A DNA stretch of 64,000 nucleotides from Xenorhabdus thuongxuanensis (GTDB taxonomy: Bacteria; Pseudomonadota; Gammaproteobacteria; Enterobacterales; Enterobacteriaceae). Position 1 is the stretch's first letter, and every line of letters begins with the position of its first letter. The stretch lies in the NCBI RefSeq assembly GCF_001908095.1, contig NZ_MKGR01000017.1, positions 4,515 to 68,514 of the forward strand, read 5' to 3'. The notes under the pieces are model-generated. The model saw nothing but the letters and a program-made list of their open reading frames with translations. It was not told the origin of the DNA and made no database searches. The translations under genes and the position numbers were made by a program. This document shows positions 13,074 through 22,425 of this stretch, one piece after another.

Positions 13074-13322
13074 TTACGCATTATCTTTAATAAATAATCT
13101 CTTACCAGGAAAGTCAATTAATACTGCATATTGATTGAAGAAGTTATTTCCAATTAATCCATCCGCATTTAAATGATTAAAATCTCCATCAACCAGTAGT
13201 GAATTCAGTTTTATTTTTTTAGCGCCTATCTCATTAAGTTGAAATGTCGATACAATGCATTTTTCCTTGTCCAGATCTTTTCTCAAAGCCTTATCTTGAA
13301 TTTTGCAATAACGATAAGAATT
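13074..13322 (-). pseudogene. Remnant of a retropepsin-like aspartyl protease
   Basis: An ~80-residue frame whose C-terminal part, NADGLIGNNFFNQYAVLIDF followed by PGKRLFIK, matches the ending of clan AA (retropepsin-like) aspartic protease domains. The N-terminal half with the catalytic D-T/S-G is missing, and the frame is closed upstream by a TAA near 13323. Only a TTG (13286) could start it. I read it as a decayed gene between kdsA and dauA; a small expressed protein is less likely. Confidence 0.5.
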
Positions 13323-13365
13323 TTAGACCAAAAAAGCATCTAATATTCTTATCTGGAGATTTAGG

Positions 13366-15054
13366 TTAATCTATTTCTTCCAGTGCCTTGGATAAAGTGG
13401 CATAAAAGCTTAATTGCCCTTTAATTGGTTCGACTTTGGCTCGTGCCAGCGTTTTCAAGGGCTGGAAGGAGATATCGCACACAACGATATGTTTCTCTTT
13501 TCCCATCTCTCGGACAAATCCTTGAAAAGCATGTAGCCCGCCTGCATCCAGCACCGGAACAGCATCCCACTGCATAATAATGGTGTGATAATTGGTTCCT
13601 TGTTCTTTCAGTTCAGCAAAAATACGTTCTGCGGCTGCGAAAAAAAGAGGACCATTAATTCGCACAACCAACAAACCTGTATCATGGTTTGTTGCAGGAG
13701 AAATGCTGATTCGGGTCATATTGGCAATTTTGCGCATAAACAGCAGTGAAGCCAGCACAATGCCTATTGTGATTGCCACCACCATATCAAACAGAACGGT
13801 TAATGACATACACAGCAACATGACAATGATATCGTCTTTGGGGGCACGGCGGATGAGGTCTATGACCTTATGGGCTTCACTCATATTCCACGCCACAATT
13901 AACAAAATGGCTGACATAGCGGCAAGCGGTAAATAAGAAAGCATTGGGGCAAGAACCAGCAGCGCCAACAATACCAGCAGGGAGTGAACGACAGCGGCAA
14001 TTGGTGAGGTTGCACCTGCCCGCACATTGGCGGCTGAACGAGCGATAGCCGCAGTTGCGGTGATCCCACCAAAGAAAGGAGCGACAATATTACCCATTCC
14101 TTGGCCGATCAATTCACTGTTGGAATGATGTTTTTTTCCGGTCATGCCATCCAGAATAACGGCGCACAACAGGGATTCAATTGCTCCTAACATTGCCATA
14201 GAAAATGCAGCGGGCAGTAATGCTGATACTGTATTCCAGCTAATATCAAGAGAGTGAGTATCAGGCAATTGCCATGGCAGGATAAATTGGGGAAGAATAG
14301 GGGGAATACCTTGGCCTTGTGTACCATCTTCCAGCGTATAGCTAAATGACGAACCAATTGTTGCCACATCATGGCCTAACAGATGTATGATCCCCATGAT
14401 ACCTGTACCAGCCACCAACGCCGGTAAGTGACCGGGTAACTTTAACCCTAGTTTTGGCCAGAGAATCAATACCAGCAGTGTTGTTAAACCGATGAGAGTA
14501 TCGCTGAGTTGTAATGAAGGAAACGCTTGGGAGAGGGCAATCACCTTATTAATATAATTTTCTGGCACATGGTCTAGTTTCAGGCCGAAAAAATTTTGTA
14601 CTTGCATGGTCGCGATAGTAATAGCAATACCCGAAGTGAATCCAAGCGTAACAGACAGTGGAATGTACTCAATCAATCGGCCAAATCTCGCTAATCCCAT
14701 GATAAGCAAAATAATGCCAGACATGAGCGTGGCGATAAGAAGGCCACTGAGGCCAAATTGCTGTGATACAGGATAGAGTATCACCACAAAAGCTGCCGTT
14801 GGGCCGGAAACGCTATAGCGTGATCCTCCTGTCACAGCAATAATAATACCAGCAATAGCCGCAGTATACAGGCCATATTGTGGTGCCACACCACTGCCGA
14901 TTGCCAGAGCCATTGCCAGTGGGATAGCAATGATTCCCACGGTGATCCCGGCAATCATGTCTTTGATAAGACGGTGAAAAGAGTAAGTTTCTTTCCAACA
15001 AGCGTCGATAAGCGCACTAAAAGGACGTATTCCCTTAATTTTACGAGTATTCAT
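13366..15054 (-). CDS. dauA: C4-dicarboxylate/sulfate permease DauA (SulP family)
   Basis: Inner-membrane SulP/SLC26-type transporter: about 11-14 hydrophobic segments (residues ~30-430) followed by a cytoplasmic STAS domain (~440-560). 562 aa against 559 in E. coli DauA (YchM), a succinate/aspartate transporter at acidic pH. The family sequences [20 protein letters not shown] and [20 protein letters not shown] are well conserved. Its location near the prs/kdsA block also matches E. coli. The ribosome site before the ATG at 15054 is weak, so the start could lie a little further in. Confidence 0.93.
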   Translation of the reverse strand: MNTRKIKGIRPFSALIDACWKETYSFHRLIKDMIAGITVGIIAIPLAMALAIGSGVAPQYGLYTAAIAGIIIAVTGGSRYSVSGPTAAFVVILYPVSQQFGLSGLLIATLMSGIILLIMGLARFGRLIEYIPLSVTLGFTSGIAITIATMQVQNFFGLKLDHVPENYINKVIALSQAFPSLQLSDTLIGLTTLLVLILWPKLGLKLPGHLPALVAGTGIMGIIHLLGHDVATIGSSFSYTLEDGTQGQGIPPILPQFILPWQLPDTHSLDISWNTVSALLPAAFSMAMLGAIESLLCAVILDGMTGKKHHSNSELIGQGMGNIVAPFFGGITATAAIARSAANVRAGATSPIAAVVHSLLVLLALLVLAPMLSYLPLAAMSAILLIVAWNMSEAHKVIDLIRRAPKDDIIVMLLCMSLTVLFDMVVAITIGIVLASLLFMRKIANMTRISISPATNHDTGLLVVRINGPLFFAAAERIFAELKEQGTNYHTIIMQWDAVPVLDAGGLHAFQGFVREMGKEKHIVVCDISFQPLKTLARAKVEPIKGQLSFYATLSKALEEID

Positions 15055-15313
15055 TTAATTAAGAACCAAAAAATAGGATAGCAAAAGATGAGCTGAAAAA
15101 AGTAATGCCAGCATATCGCTTTTATCAGCTCAGAAAAGTGTTACATGTCAAAAAGTTAACTAACTCGTCTCTTTTACCTTGAGTGAGACATCGCAATGTC
15201 CAGAATTGGTGCCAGTAATAGATTTACTGCTGTTATACAGTTTAAAAGCAATTATGAAATAATGATAATGCAGTTTAGATGAATCAATTGGTTAACATTA
15301 AGGATATGATAAA

Positions 15314-16000
15314 TTGTCTAGAGCACAACGTTTGTTAACTTTGATGGAAATATTACGCAGTTATCACTTTCCCGTGCAGGGCAAGGTATTGGCGCAGAAA
15401 TTGAACATTAGCTTAAGGACTCTCTATCGGGATATTGCGACCTTACAGGTTCAAGGTGCAAGTATAGAGGGAGAAACGGGTATAGGCTATGTCTTACGGC
15501 CAGGATTTGTTTTACCACCGTTGATGTTAACGCAAAATGAAATAGAAGCCTTAGCATTAGGGGTTAGTTGGGTGGCAAAACGCGCTGATTCACAATTAAA
15601 AACATCCGCAAATAGTGCGATTAATAAAATTGCAGCAGTTATCCCAACAGAACTCAAACAATATCTTGAGACGAATTCATTATTAATTGGGCCTGCTGCT
15701 ACGAAAATTGAACCTTCCACTGATATCCCGCAAATACGGCAAGCGATCAGTAATCGGCATAAAATCACTTTCACTTATTTAGATCTGAAAAACAATCAAT
15801 CGACAAGAACAATATGGCCATTTGCATTGGGATATTTTGAGAATATCAGTATTGTTATTGGTTGGTGTGAATTAAGAAAAACATTTCGCCATTTCAGGTC
15901 GGATAGAATGAGCTATTTGAAGATAGAACAACAGTGTTATCCCCGTTCAAGACAGTCGTTACTTAAAGAATGGCGGGAAATGGAAAAAATAGCGCATTAA
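15314..16000 (+). CDS. YafY-like HTH/WYL-domain transcriptional regulator
   Basis: DeoR-type winged helix (HTH_11) at residues ~1-60 with RTLYRDIATLQVQG as recognition helix, followed by a WYL domain (~130-215, seen as RTIWPFALGYFENISIVIGW). 228 aa, the normal size for this group. WYL domains usually sense a small ligand or nucleic acid. The likely start is a TTG at 15314 with AAGGA nine bases upstream. It sits 90 bases before the SRPBCC-VOC protein and probably regulates it or itself. Confidence 0.85.
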   Translation: MSRAQRLLTLMEILRSYHFPVQGKVLAQKLNISLRTLYRDIATLQVQGASIEGETGIGYVLRPGFVLPPLMLTQNEIEALALGVSWVAKRADSQLKTSANSAINKIAAVIPTELKQYLETNSLLIGPAATKIEPSTDIPQIRQAISNRHKITFTYLDLKNNQSTRTIWPFALGYFENISIVIGWCELRKTFRHFRSDRMSYLKIEQQCYPRSRQSLLKEWREMEKIAH

Positions 16001-16090
16001 CTAAACTACTGACAAAAACTGTCACACGGGTTTGTTATCTTGAGGATTCTTAATGTACTGAACCTGCTATCTGACTGTTGGAGTTTTTTT

Positions 16091-16903
16091 ATGCTAACCC
16101 TAACTTTTTCTACATCGGTAAATGCAAAGCCATCCCAGATTTGGGCCCACTATATTGATTTTAATTTGCGAAAAAAATGGGAAGTTGATCTTGAATATTT
16201 TGAATTTGAAGGTGAAGTGAAAACAGGGCAATACGGCAGAATGGTATTGAGTGGTATGCCGGAAATTCGTTTTTATCTTGCAAATATTGAAGTCAATAAA
16301 GAATTCACTGATCAAGTCAATTTGTCACAAATGGGAGTGTTAACTTTCTGTCACCAAATTTTGATTGGCGAAAATAATATGGCACATGGCATTCAGGTGA
16401 GCGTTTCTTTTGAGCCTGAAAACCAACTTTCTGATGCCCAAGCGGTAAGTTTTTTTAAACAAGTGACGCAGGATCTGGTCGAGACACTCTCAAGGCTTAA
16501 AGCTGTGGTTGAAAAAACTGAGACAGAAAAACTTGTTTCTGTTGTTAAGCCTAATCTTCAACTGATTTACGTTTCTGATATAGAGCGCTCTACAGCCTTT
16601 TATGCAACTATTTTTAATGCTGAACCAATTTTTTCCAGCCCGCGTTACGTCGCATTTACTGTAGGTAAAGAAATTATTTTTGCTATTTGGAGCGGAGGAA
16701 CGAAGCCAGACAACACAGTGCCACGGTTTTCAGAAATTGGTATTATGCTACCAACTTGCGAAGAGGTTGATCAGCTCTTTGAGAAATGGCAACAAAATCC
16801 AAACATTGAAATTCAGCAGGAACCCTATACTGACGTTTTTGGTCGCACTTTCCTCGTGAAAGATCCTGATGGCCATATGATCCGAGTTTGTCCTTTGGAT
16901 TAA
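16091..16903 (+). CDS. SRPBCC-VOC fusion protein
   Basis: Two small-molecule-binding domains in one chain. Residues ~1-140 resemble an SRPBCC/START-like domain (opens LTFSTSVNAKPSQIWAHYID, typical of polyketide-cyclase/AHSA1-like folds). Residues ~165-270 are a glyoxalase/bleomycin-resistance (VOC) domain (QLIYVSDIERSTAFYATIF ... GRTFLVKDPDGHMIRVCPLD), where the terminal DPDGH motif is typical. Start at 16091 has GGAG upstream; the frame opens earlier at 16040 without support. 270 aa. Next to a WYL regulator, so perhaps an inducible binding or detoxification protein. Ligand unknown. Confidence 0.75.
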   Translation: MLTLTFSTSVNAKPSQIWAHYIDFNLRKKWEVDLEYFEFEGEVKTGQYGRMVLSGMPEIRFYLANIEVNKEFTDQVNLSQMGVLTFCHQILIGENNMAHGIQVSVSFEPENQLSDAQAVSFFKQVTQDLVETLSRLKAVVEKTETEKLVSVVKPNLQLIYVSDIERSTAFYATIFNAEPIFSSPRYVAFTVGKEIIFAIWSGGTKPDNTVPRFSEIGIMLPTCEEVDQLFEKWQQNPNIEIQQEPYTDVFGRTFLVKDPDGHMIRVCPLD

Positions 16904-17204
16904 GAAAAATGAAGGAGATAATGTTCTGATTAAGCTATCCGTAAGATCACTTGTGAATTAATGGCAGTGTGGGATGGATAAGGATAGCTTAGTGTCACGC
17001 ATTCACTTAACTGAGTTAGCTTGCTCAAGTCACTTATACTTATATATTAAATATTCTTTTTACTGGTCATTCTCCTCATGAAGAAAAACTTGAGTTATTA
17101 ATGCCATTTTTGAAGGAGTTTTTATCGCATTAGTATCAGATGTGTAAATTTATCATGCCTGAGAGCTATGATTACATTTCCTTGACAAGAAAATTAATTA
17201 TGTC
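16904..17204. other. Non-coding gap with a 10-bp inverted repeat
   Basis: Three hundred bases with no gene that I can support. At its right end a perfect 10-bp inverted repeat (17154-17163 CATGCCTGAG with 17204-17213) brackets the stop codon of the minus-strand gene at 17205; the 40-nt loop makes a standard terminator doubtful. Confidence 0.4.
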
Positions 17205-17801
17205 TCAGGCATGTTTATTTTTTAACTTGTTAATTATTACAGATAGCGCTCTTTTTCGGATAAATCCACTGGCTGGCCTAATTATAAACCAGTAGAAAGT
17301 AAATTTTTTCTTGACATTATCATTGGGGAAAAAAATGAATGTTTCGGTCACTAGTGAATGGTAGCCATTAAGATGTTCCCTGACTAAAAAGCGTAGCACC
17401 AATTTGGCTGATTTATGATCATCAAAGTTAATAAATGATTCTAGATCAGATTGGTGTATGATACCTAAATCCGCTTGCCAAAACCTGCCAGTTAATCCCA
17501 TTGATATTTCATGGCTATTTTCATTAAGTGGGGTAAAGGTTTTTAAGCCAAATTCTTGGTTATTGTTTGTTCTTCCTAATTTATTAAGCAAATGGGTTGG
17601 CACATTTCTGATTTTGGACAAAGTCTTAATAAAGAAATCATCGGACATTTCAAAGTCTTTTACAGCTTGGATTATTTCTTTCGCTGGTACCTTTATAGAT
17701 TCTGATTCATGGATTTCATGAAAATGAAAACAAGGGAGAAAGGGGGTTGGATGCTTCCATGTCTTATATTCTTTACTATTGACTATTCCTAAAAATGTCA
17801 C
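17205..17801 (-). CDS. Conserved hypothetical protein, possibly DUF2867/SRPBCC-like
   Basis: A 198-aa soluble protein starting at a GTG (17801) with GGGATA upstream. Features seen: MGLTGRFWQADLG in the middle and a C-terminal stretch FYWFIIRPASGFIRKRALSVI that recalls the W-x-I-x-P-x-SGxIRR ending of DUF2867/SRPBCC-type proteins. That family link is by eye only. No signal peptide or membrane segment. Stand-alone, with AT-rich gaps on both sides, so it may be an accessory gene. Confidence 0.5.
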   Translation of the reverse strand: MTFLGIVNSKEYKTWKHPTPFLPCFHFHEIHESESIKVPAKEIIQAVKDFEMSDDFFIKTLSKIRNVPTHLLNKLGRTNNNQEFGLKTFTPLNENSHEISMGLTGRFWQADLGIIHQSDLESFINFDDHKSAKLVLRFLVREHLNGYHSLVTETFIFFPNDNVKKKFTFYWFIIRPASGFIRKRALSVIINKLKNKHA

Positions 17802-18174
17802 TGCTTATCCCCTATATTATGATTAAAAATGGGAGGTTAATGAAAATTTGGTGTGAAATAGAATTGTATTTTACCAAATATATGGTTTGTTATTGAACAT
17901 AATACTATTTCAGTATTATAGGTTTCTAACGAAATAATTTTCCTATCCCAAGTGTTTTTGAGTTTGGTAATAGCTAAATGCAACTTGTTTATCTTTGGTA
18001 TTATTTCAGATTGTTACTTTTAACTTTGCATGTCATTATCAACTGATACTGACATCATGACTCAGTCCATATCATATTAATAATCGTGAGTTTAATGGTG
18101 AATAAATATGAAGGATGGACTATTTTATTTAAAATGTAAAGGGCTTAATGCTCAATGTAAGAAAGGTGAATGAT
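17802..18174. other. AT-rich intergenic region
   Basis: About 370 bases between two divergently oriented hypothetical genes. I see no further gene; it presumably contains both promoters. Confidence 0.4.
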
Positions 18175-18681
18175 ATGTCAATTTTAGCCATTATTAAAGG
18201 TACTCCTATCTGGGTTTGGATTTTATTGGCTTTTCTGATTAAACGGGGTATCAATGCGTTATATGACAGGGAAATGCGCATTGATCGACTGTTTTTTATG
18301 CCAGTTTTGTTTTTAATATGGGCTGTTTACAGCGTGTTAAATGAAACAACATTTCCAAATTCGGCATTCCTGGCGCTTATTGTAGGTATCCTTGTGGGTG
18401 GGGTTATCGGATGGGGCTTATGGCGTAGCCAACCAAGATTAAGAAAGGGTAATGAAAATGGCTTAATCATTCGCTCAGGAACTCCTTTGACTTTAAGTCT
18501 TATTCTCACTGTTTTTATAGTGAAGTTTATTATTTCTGCCATCATGAGTATTCACTCTAATTTGTTATATTCGTACAATTTTAATTTACTATTTGGTTTT
18601 ATTTGTGGCTTATCGGATGGTGTCTTTTGGGGTGGAACGCTTAATTTATTTATTCCTTATTATAAGAATAAAAAGGAATAA
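18175..18681 (+). CDS. Small multi-pass inner-membrane protein
   Basis: 168-aa protein with four to five predicted hydrophobic segments (IWVWILLAFLI, LFFMPVLFLIWAVYSVL, AFLALIVGILVGGVIGWGLW, LSLILTVFIVKFIISAIM, and a C-terminal one). Similar to DUF6622-type membrane proteins, judged only on layout. GAAAGGTGA precedes the ATG at 18175, so the upstream opening of the frame at 18148 is rejected. Function unknown. Confidence 0.6.
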   Translation: MSILAIIKGTPIWVWILLAFLIKRGINALYDREMRIDRLFFMPVLFLIWAVYSVLNETTFPNSAFLALIVGILVGGVIGWGLWRSQPRLRKGNENGLIIRSGTPLTLSLILTVFIVKFIISAIMSIHSNLLYSYNFNLLFGFICGLSDGVFWGGTLNLFIPYYKNKKE

Positions 18682-18789
18682 AATAGTTTGTGGGTGGAGG
18701 AGAGAGAAATATAAGCTGAAGATATCCTCCATTAGATTATTGAAGATTTGTCTGACGATCGAGGCAACGTAAAAACTTGCCAATAACAA

Positions 18790-19572
18790 TTAACAGTGCT
18801 CAAGCTTGCTGAGAGCTTGTGCCGCCTGACGCATAGGAGTAGCAAACTGCAATAAAGATTCCAATGAAATACGAATAGAAGGAGCATGAACATAAACACA
18901 GGCAATCAATCGATTTTTTTGATCTTTAACGGGAACAGAACAGGCAACCATGCCGTCAATGAACTCTTCATTATCAGTACTGAGCTGTGTTTGTGCTATT
19001 TTGTTTAGCTCATAATTTAAATCGAAAAGATCGGTAATCGTATTGCGAGTCATTTTATGGATGGGAAGAGTTTGAAGCAGATTTTCACGTTTTGCCATAG
19101 GTAAGTTAGCCAGATAAAGCTTACCGCTGGCCGTACACCAAAGGGGAGTTTGGCTACCTTCTGGTAGGTTAATCTGTAGTGGCCAATTGGCTTGAACACG
19201 TTCGTAATAGAGCATTTCCAAACCGTTAGGGACAGAGATACCACAGGTTTCATTCACTTCGTTAGCGAGTGTTTTTAATATCATCTTCCTTCCAGATTTA
19301 AAACGGGGGCTGTTCCACACTCCCTGTGAAATACGGAATAGCCGATTACCCGGTTCCCAAAGCCCTCCCAGACTCATCTGTAGATAACCATCTTGTTTCA
19401 GTTGGGCTAGCAAGCGGTGCACTGTCGGCTGAGGGATCGCTAAATCACGTGCAATATCTGATGGCGATAAAGGGGCATCTGATTGTGAAATATGTTCGAT
19501 AATGGTCAGCATTCGCGTCGCAGCGGAGCTTTTATCACGATGGTTACTCAAGGCTCTGTTTATCCATTGCAA
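18790..19572 (-). CDS. IclR-family transcriptional regulator
   Basis: Winged-helix DNA-binding domain (residues ~15-75; SPSDIARDLAIPQPTVHRLL) followed by an IclR effector-binding domain (GLEMLYYERVQ ... LWCTASGKLYLANLP ... CSVPVKDQKNRLIACVYV). 260 aa, the family norm. The likely start is a TTG at 19572 without an obvious ribosome site, so the true start is uncertain. It lies 142 bases downstream of mmsA on the same strand, so it is a good candidate for local control of the GntP-ADH-MmsA genes by a carboxylic-acid ligand. Confidence 0.88.
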   Translation of the reverse strand: MQWINRALSNHRDKSSAATRMLTIIEHISQSDAPLSPSDIARDLAIPQPTVHRLLAQLKQDGYLQMSLGGLWEPGNRLFRISQGVWNSPRFKSGRKMILKTLANEVNETCGISVPNGLEMLYYERVQANWPLQINLPEGSQTPLWCTASGKLYLANLPMAKRENLLQTLPIHKMTRNTITDLFDLNYELNKIAQTQLSTDNEEFIDGMVACSVPVKDQKNRLIACVYVHAPSIRISLESLLQFATPMRQAAQALSKLEHC

Positions 19573-19714
19573 AGAAAATGATATTCATGTTGGCATTAAC
19601 TTTGGAATGAATCAATGCTGATGCTTTCCAATATAACCGGCTGAGTAAAAAACAAAACAGAGTGGAGTAGAAAAAATGCCCTGCATTAACAGAGCATTGT
19701 GGGGAAAATCATGA

Positions 19715-21211
19715 TCATTTCATTGTTGGCATTGAAAATTCTGCACCTTCACGCAGGTTAGCGGATGGCCAGCGTTGCGTGATAGTTTTACGACGAGTAT
19801 AGAACCGCACACCATCAGGGCCATAGGCGTGGAGATCACCAAACAATGAGTTTTTCCAGCCGCCAAAGCTATGGTAAGAAACCGGTACGGGCAACGGGAT
19901 ATTGATCCCAACCATACCAACCTGAATGTGATCGGCAAAATAGTTAGCGGCTTCTCCATCACGTGTATAGATACATGTACCGTTGCCATATTCGTGTTCA
20001 TCGATAACATCCATTGCTTCCTGCATGGTTTTAACGCGAACAACTTGTAAAACGGGGCCAAAGATTTCTGCTTGGTAGCTATCCATAGTTGTGGTGACAT
20101 TGTCAATCAATGTGGCACCGACAAAGAAGCCATTTTCGTAGCCAGAAACTTTTATGTTACGACCATCAACTAAAATTTTGGCACCTTGTTGTTCGGCACT
20201 TGTAATGTAACCGCATATTTTTTGCTGATGCTCGCGGGTAATGACGGGGCCAAAATCATTATTTTTATCACTATAAACTCCTATGGTCAGAGATTTCATG
20301 CGTTCTTGCAGCTTAGTGACTAGCTGATCGGCAATTTCATCACCGATCGCAACTGCAACAGACAGTGCCATACAACGTTCACCTGATGAACCAAATGCAG
20401 CTCCTAGAAGTGAATTGACCACATTCTCCATATCGGCATCTGGCATGACGATAGCGTGATTTTTGGCTCCGCCAAGTGCCTGGCAACGTTTGCCGTTGGC
20501 TGTAGCAGTCGTGTAGATATACTGCGCGACAGGAGTTGATCCCACAAAACTGACTGCTTTTACCCGTTTGTCAGTTAATAGTGTATCCACGACTTCTTTG
20601 TCACCATTGACGATGTTAAATACCCCATCGGGTAACCCTGCTTTTTTTAATAGTTGACCAATATACAGCGTGGCACTTGGATCACGTTCTGATGGTTTCA
20701 GTACAAAAGTATTACCACAAACCAATGCGAGAGGGTACATCCACAAAGGAACCATCGCCGGAAAGTTAAATGGAGTGATCCCTGCAACAACCCCCAATGG
20801 CTGAAAGTCGCTCCAGGCGTTGATTCCAGGCCCTATATTTTTACTAAATTCTCCCTTTAAAATTTCAGGTGCTCCACAGGCATACTCAACGTTTTCTATA
20901 CCACGTTGAAGTTCACCTGTTGCATCATGAATAATCTTGCCATGTTCCTGACCAATCAAACGGCAAATTTCATCAGTATGCTCTTCAAGCAGTTGCTTAT
21001 AACGGAACATAATACGTGCTCGCTTTATTGGTGGAGTGTCACGCCATGCAGGAAAAGCCGCTTGTGCTGCCGCAATTGCTTCTTCAACGATGGCTTTGGG
21101 GGCAATAGCAGCCTGACGGATGACTTCGCCAGTTGCAGGATTATAAATGTCCTGTAAACGTGAATGGATATCAATCACCTTACCGTTAATAAAATGTCCT
21201 ACGATATTCAT
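19715..21211 (-). CDS. mmsA: CoA-acylating methylmalonate-semialdehyde dehydrogenase
   Basis: Aldehyde dehydrogenase superfamily member of the MmsA/IolA type, oxidising (methyl)malonate semialdehyde to propionyl- or acetyl-CoA with NAD and CoA. Catalytic Cys is in SSGERCMALS. Family landmarks ITPFNFPAMVPLWMYPLAL and PVPVSYHSFGGWKNSLFGD are present. 498 aa. GGAGAAAAGG precedes the ATG. Transcribed after the Fe-ADH with a 22-base gap, so the two probably act in sequence: hydroxy-acid to semialdehyde to acyl-CoA. Confidence 0.92.
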   Translation of the reverse strand: MNIVGHFINGKVIDIHSRLQDIYNPATGEVIRQAAIAPKAIVEEAIAAAQAAFPAWRDTPPIKRARIMFRYKQLLEEHTDEICRLIGQEHGKIIHDATGELQRGIENVEYACGAPEILKGEFSKNIGPGINAWSDFQPLGVVAGITPFNFPAMVPLWMYPLALVCGNTFVLKPSERDPSATLYIGQLLKKAGLPDGVFNIVNGDKEVVDTLLTDKRVKAVSFVGSTPVAQYIYTTATANGKRCQALGGAKNHAIVMPDADMENVVNSLLGAAFGSSGERCMALSVAVAIGDEIADQLVTKLQERMKSLTIGVYSDKNNDFGPVITREHQQKICGYITSAEQQGAKILVDGRNIKVSGYENGFFVGATLIDNVTTTMDSYQAEIFGPVLQVVRVKTMQEAMDVIDEHEYGNGTCIYTRDGEAANYFADHIQVGMVGINIPLPVPVSYHSFGGWKNSLFGDLHAYGPDGVRFYTRRKTITQRWPSANLREGAEFSMPTMK

Positions 21212-21233
21212 GACCTTTTCTCCAGTAAATCAG

Positions 21234-22394
21234 TCAGTAATTCCACAATTGTTTATAAATGGTTATCATGTCCTCAATAGTTGGGATCCGTGGGTTATTA
21301 CTCGGTGATCCAGATGCTTCCGCTTGCTTTGCCATTGTTTCCACAACCTCAAAAAAGCGCGTTTTGTCAATGCCAAATTGTTCTGGTGTCGGCACGGAAA
21401 GATCTTCATTTAAATCAACTAAAGTCGTTAGTAATTTTTTACAAGCTACATTGTCACTGTCTGTTGGTTTTGCAAAGGTTAGTGCGCGTGCACATTCGGC
21501 ATAACGCTCTTTGGCTGCCTCTAAAGAGAAGTGGGTGACAGCGGGAAGCAACATGGCGTTAGATAACCCATGTGGAACATGGAAGAAGGCACCAATAGGG
21601 CGGCTCATGCCGTGCACTAGTGCAACAGATGCGTTAGAGAATGCAATACCTGCAAGGGTTGAACCTAGCATCATCGCTTCACGAGCAACTTTATTATTGC
21701 CATCGTGATATACCTTGCGCAAGTTAGGGCCGATGAGTTTCATGGCTGCAATAGCCTGACTATCTGAATAGGGATTAGCCTTCCGGCTCACATAAGCTTC
21801 AATAGCATGAGTCATCGCATCAATGCCAGTATCTGCTGTAGTCCGTGCCGGAACACTGATAGTCAGCTCATAGTCGATAATCGCAGCAATTGGCATGAAT
21901 CCCGCCCCCATGCAAAGTAATTTTTCATCAGTTTTTTCATCAGTAATAATTGTGACGCGAGTACATTCTGATCCTGTTCCCGCAGTAGTGGGAATGGCAA
22001 TGATAGGAAGTCCTAGTTCATTAAATTGGCGAGGGAAACGGTATTCATTGATTGTACCGCCAAATTTACCAATCACAGCAATGGCTTTTGCGCTGTCAAT
22101 CGGGCTTCCGCCACCAAGTGCAATAACTGCATCAAACCGATCACTTTTCACTTTCTTAATTCCTGCCTGAATAGAGGCCGCAGTGGGTTCTGGTACTGTG
22201 TCAGCATAGACATCACTTTCAATTCTTGCTCTTTGCAGGATAGATTGCAGTTTATCTAAATAACCTAGCTGAACCATCACCTTGTCTGTCACAATCAGGG
22301 GTTTTTTACTGTTAACACTTTGCAGAATCTGTGGAAGACTGATGATAGCCCCACCACCTACTTCCATAATGCGAGGCAACATGATAGTGGACAT
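21234..22394 (-). CDS. Iron-containing alcohol dehydrogenase
   Basis: Group III (Fe-ADH) NAD(P)-dependent dehydrogenase, 386 aa. GGGSPIDSAKA (cofactor binding) and the metal-ligand region TGIDAMTHAIEAYVS ... ALVHGMSRPIGAFFHVPHGLSNAM are intact. Start at 22394 has AAAGGAGC upstream; the longer frame from 22466 overlaps the permease gene. With GntP permease before it and MmsA after it, a 3-hydroxy acid (for example 3-hydroxypropionate or 3-hydroxyisobutyrate) is a plausible substrate; 4-hydroxybutyrate-type enzymes belong to the same family, so this remains open. Confidence 0.88.
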   Translation of the reverse strand: MSTIMLPRIMEVGGGAIISLPQILQSVNSKKPLIVTDKVMVQLGYLDKLQSILQRARIESDVYADTVPEPTAASIQAGIKKVKSDRFDAVIALGGGSPIDSAKAIAVIGKFGGTINEYRFPRQFNELGLPIIAIPTTAGTGSECTRVTIITDEKTDEKLLCMGAGFMPIAAIIDYELTISVPARTTADTGIDAMTHAIEAYVSRKANPYSDSQAIAAMKLIGPNLRKVYHDGNNKVAREAMMLGSTLAGIAFSNASVALVHGMSRPIGAFFHVPHGLSNAMLLPAVTHFSLEAAKERYAECARALTFAKPTDSDNVACKKLLTTLVDLNEDLSVPTPEQFGIDKTRFFEVVETMAKQAEASGSPSNNPRIPTIEDMITIYKQLWNY

Positions 22395-22425
22395 ATATAG
22401 CTCCTTTAAGTGAAGTATTCGTTTA

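Noticed and set aside
17154-17213. 10-bp inverted repeat as ends of a small transposable element
   Set aside because: Only 40 bases lie between the arms and no target duplication is visible.
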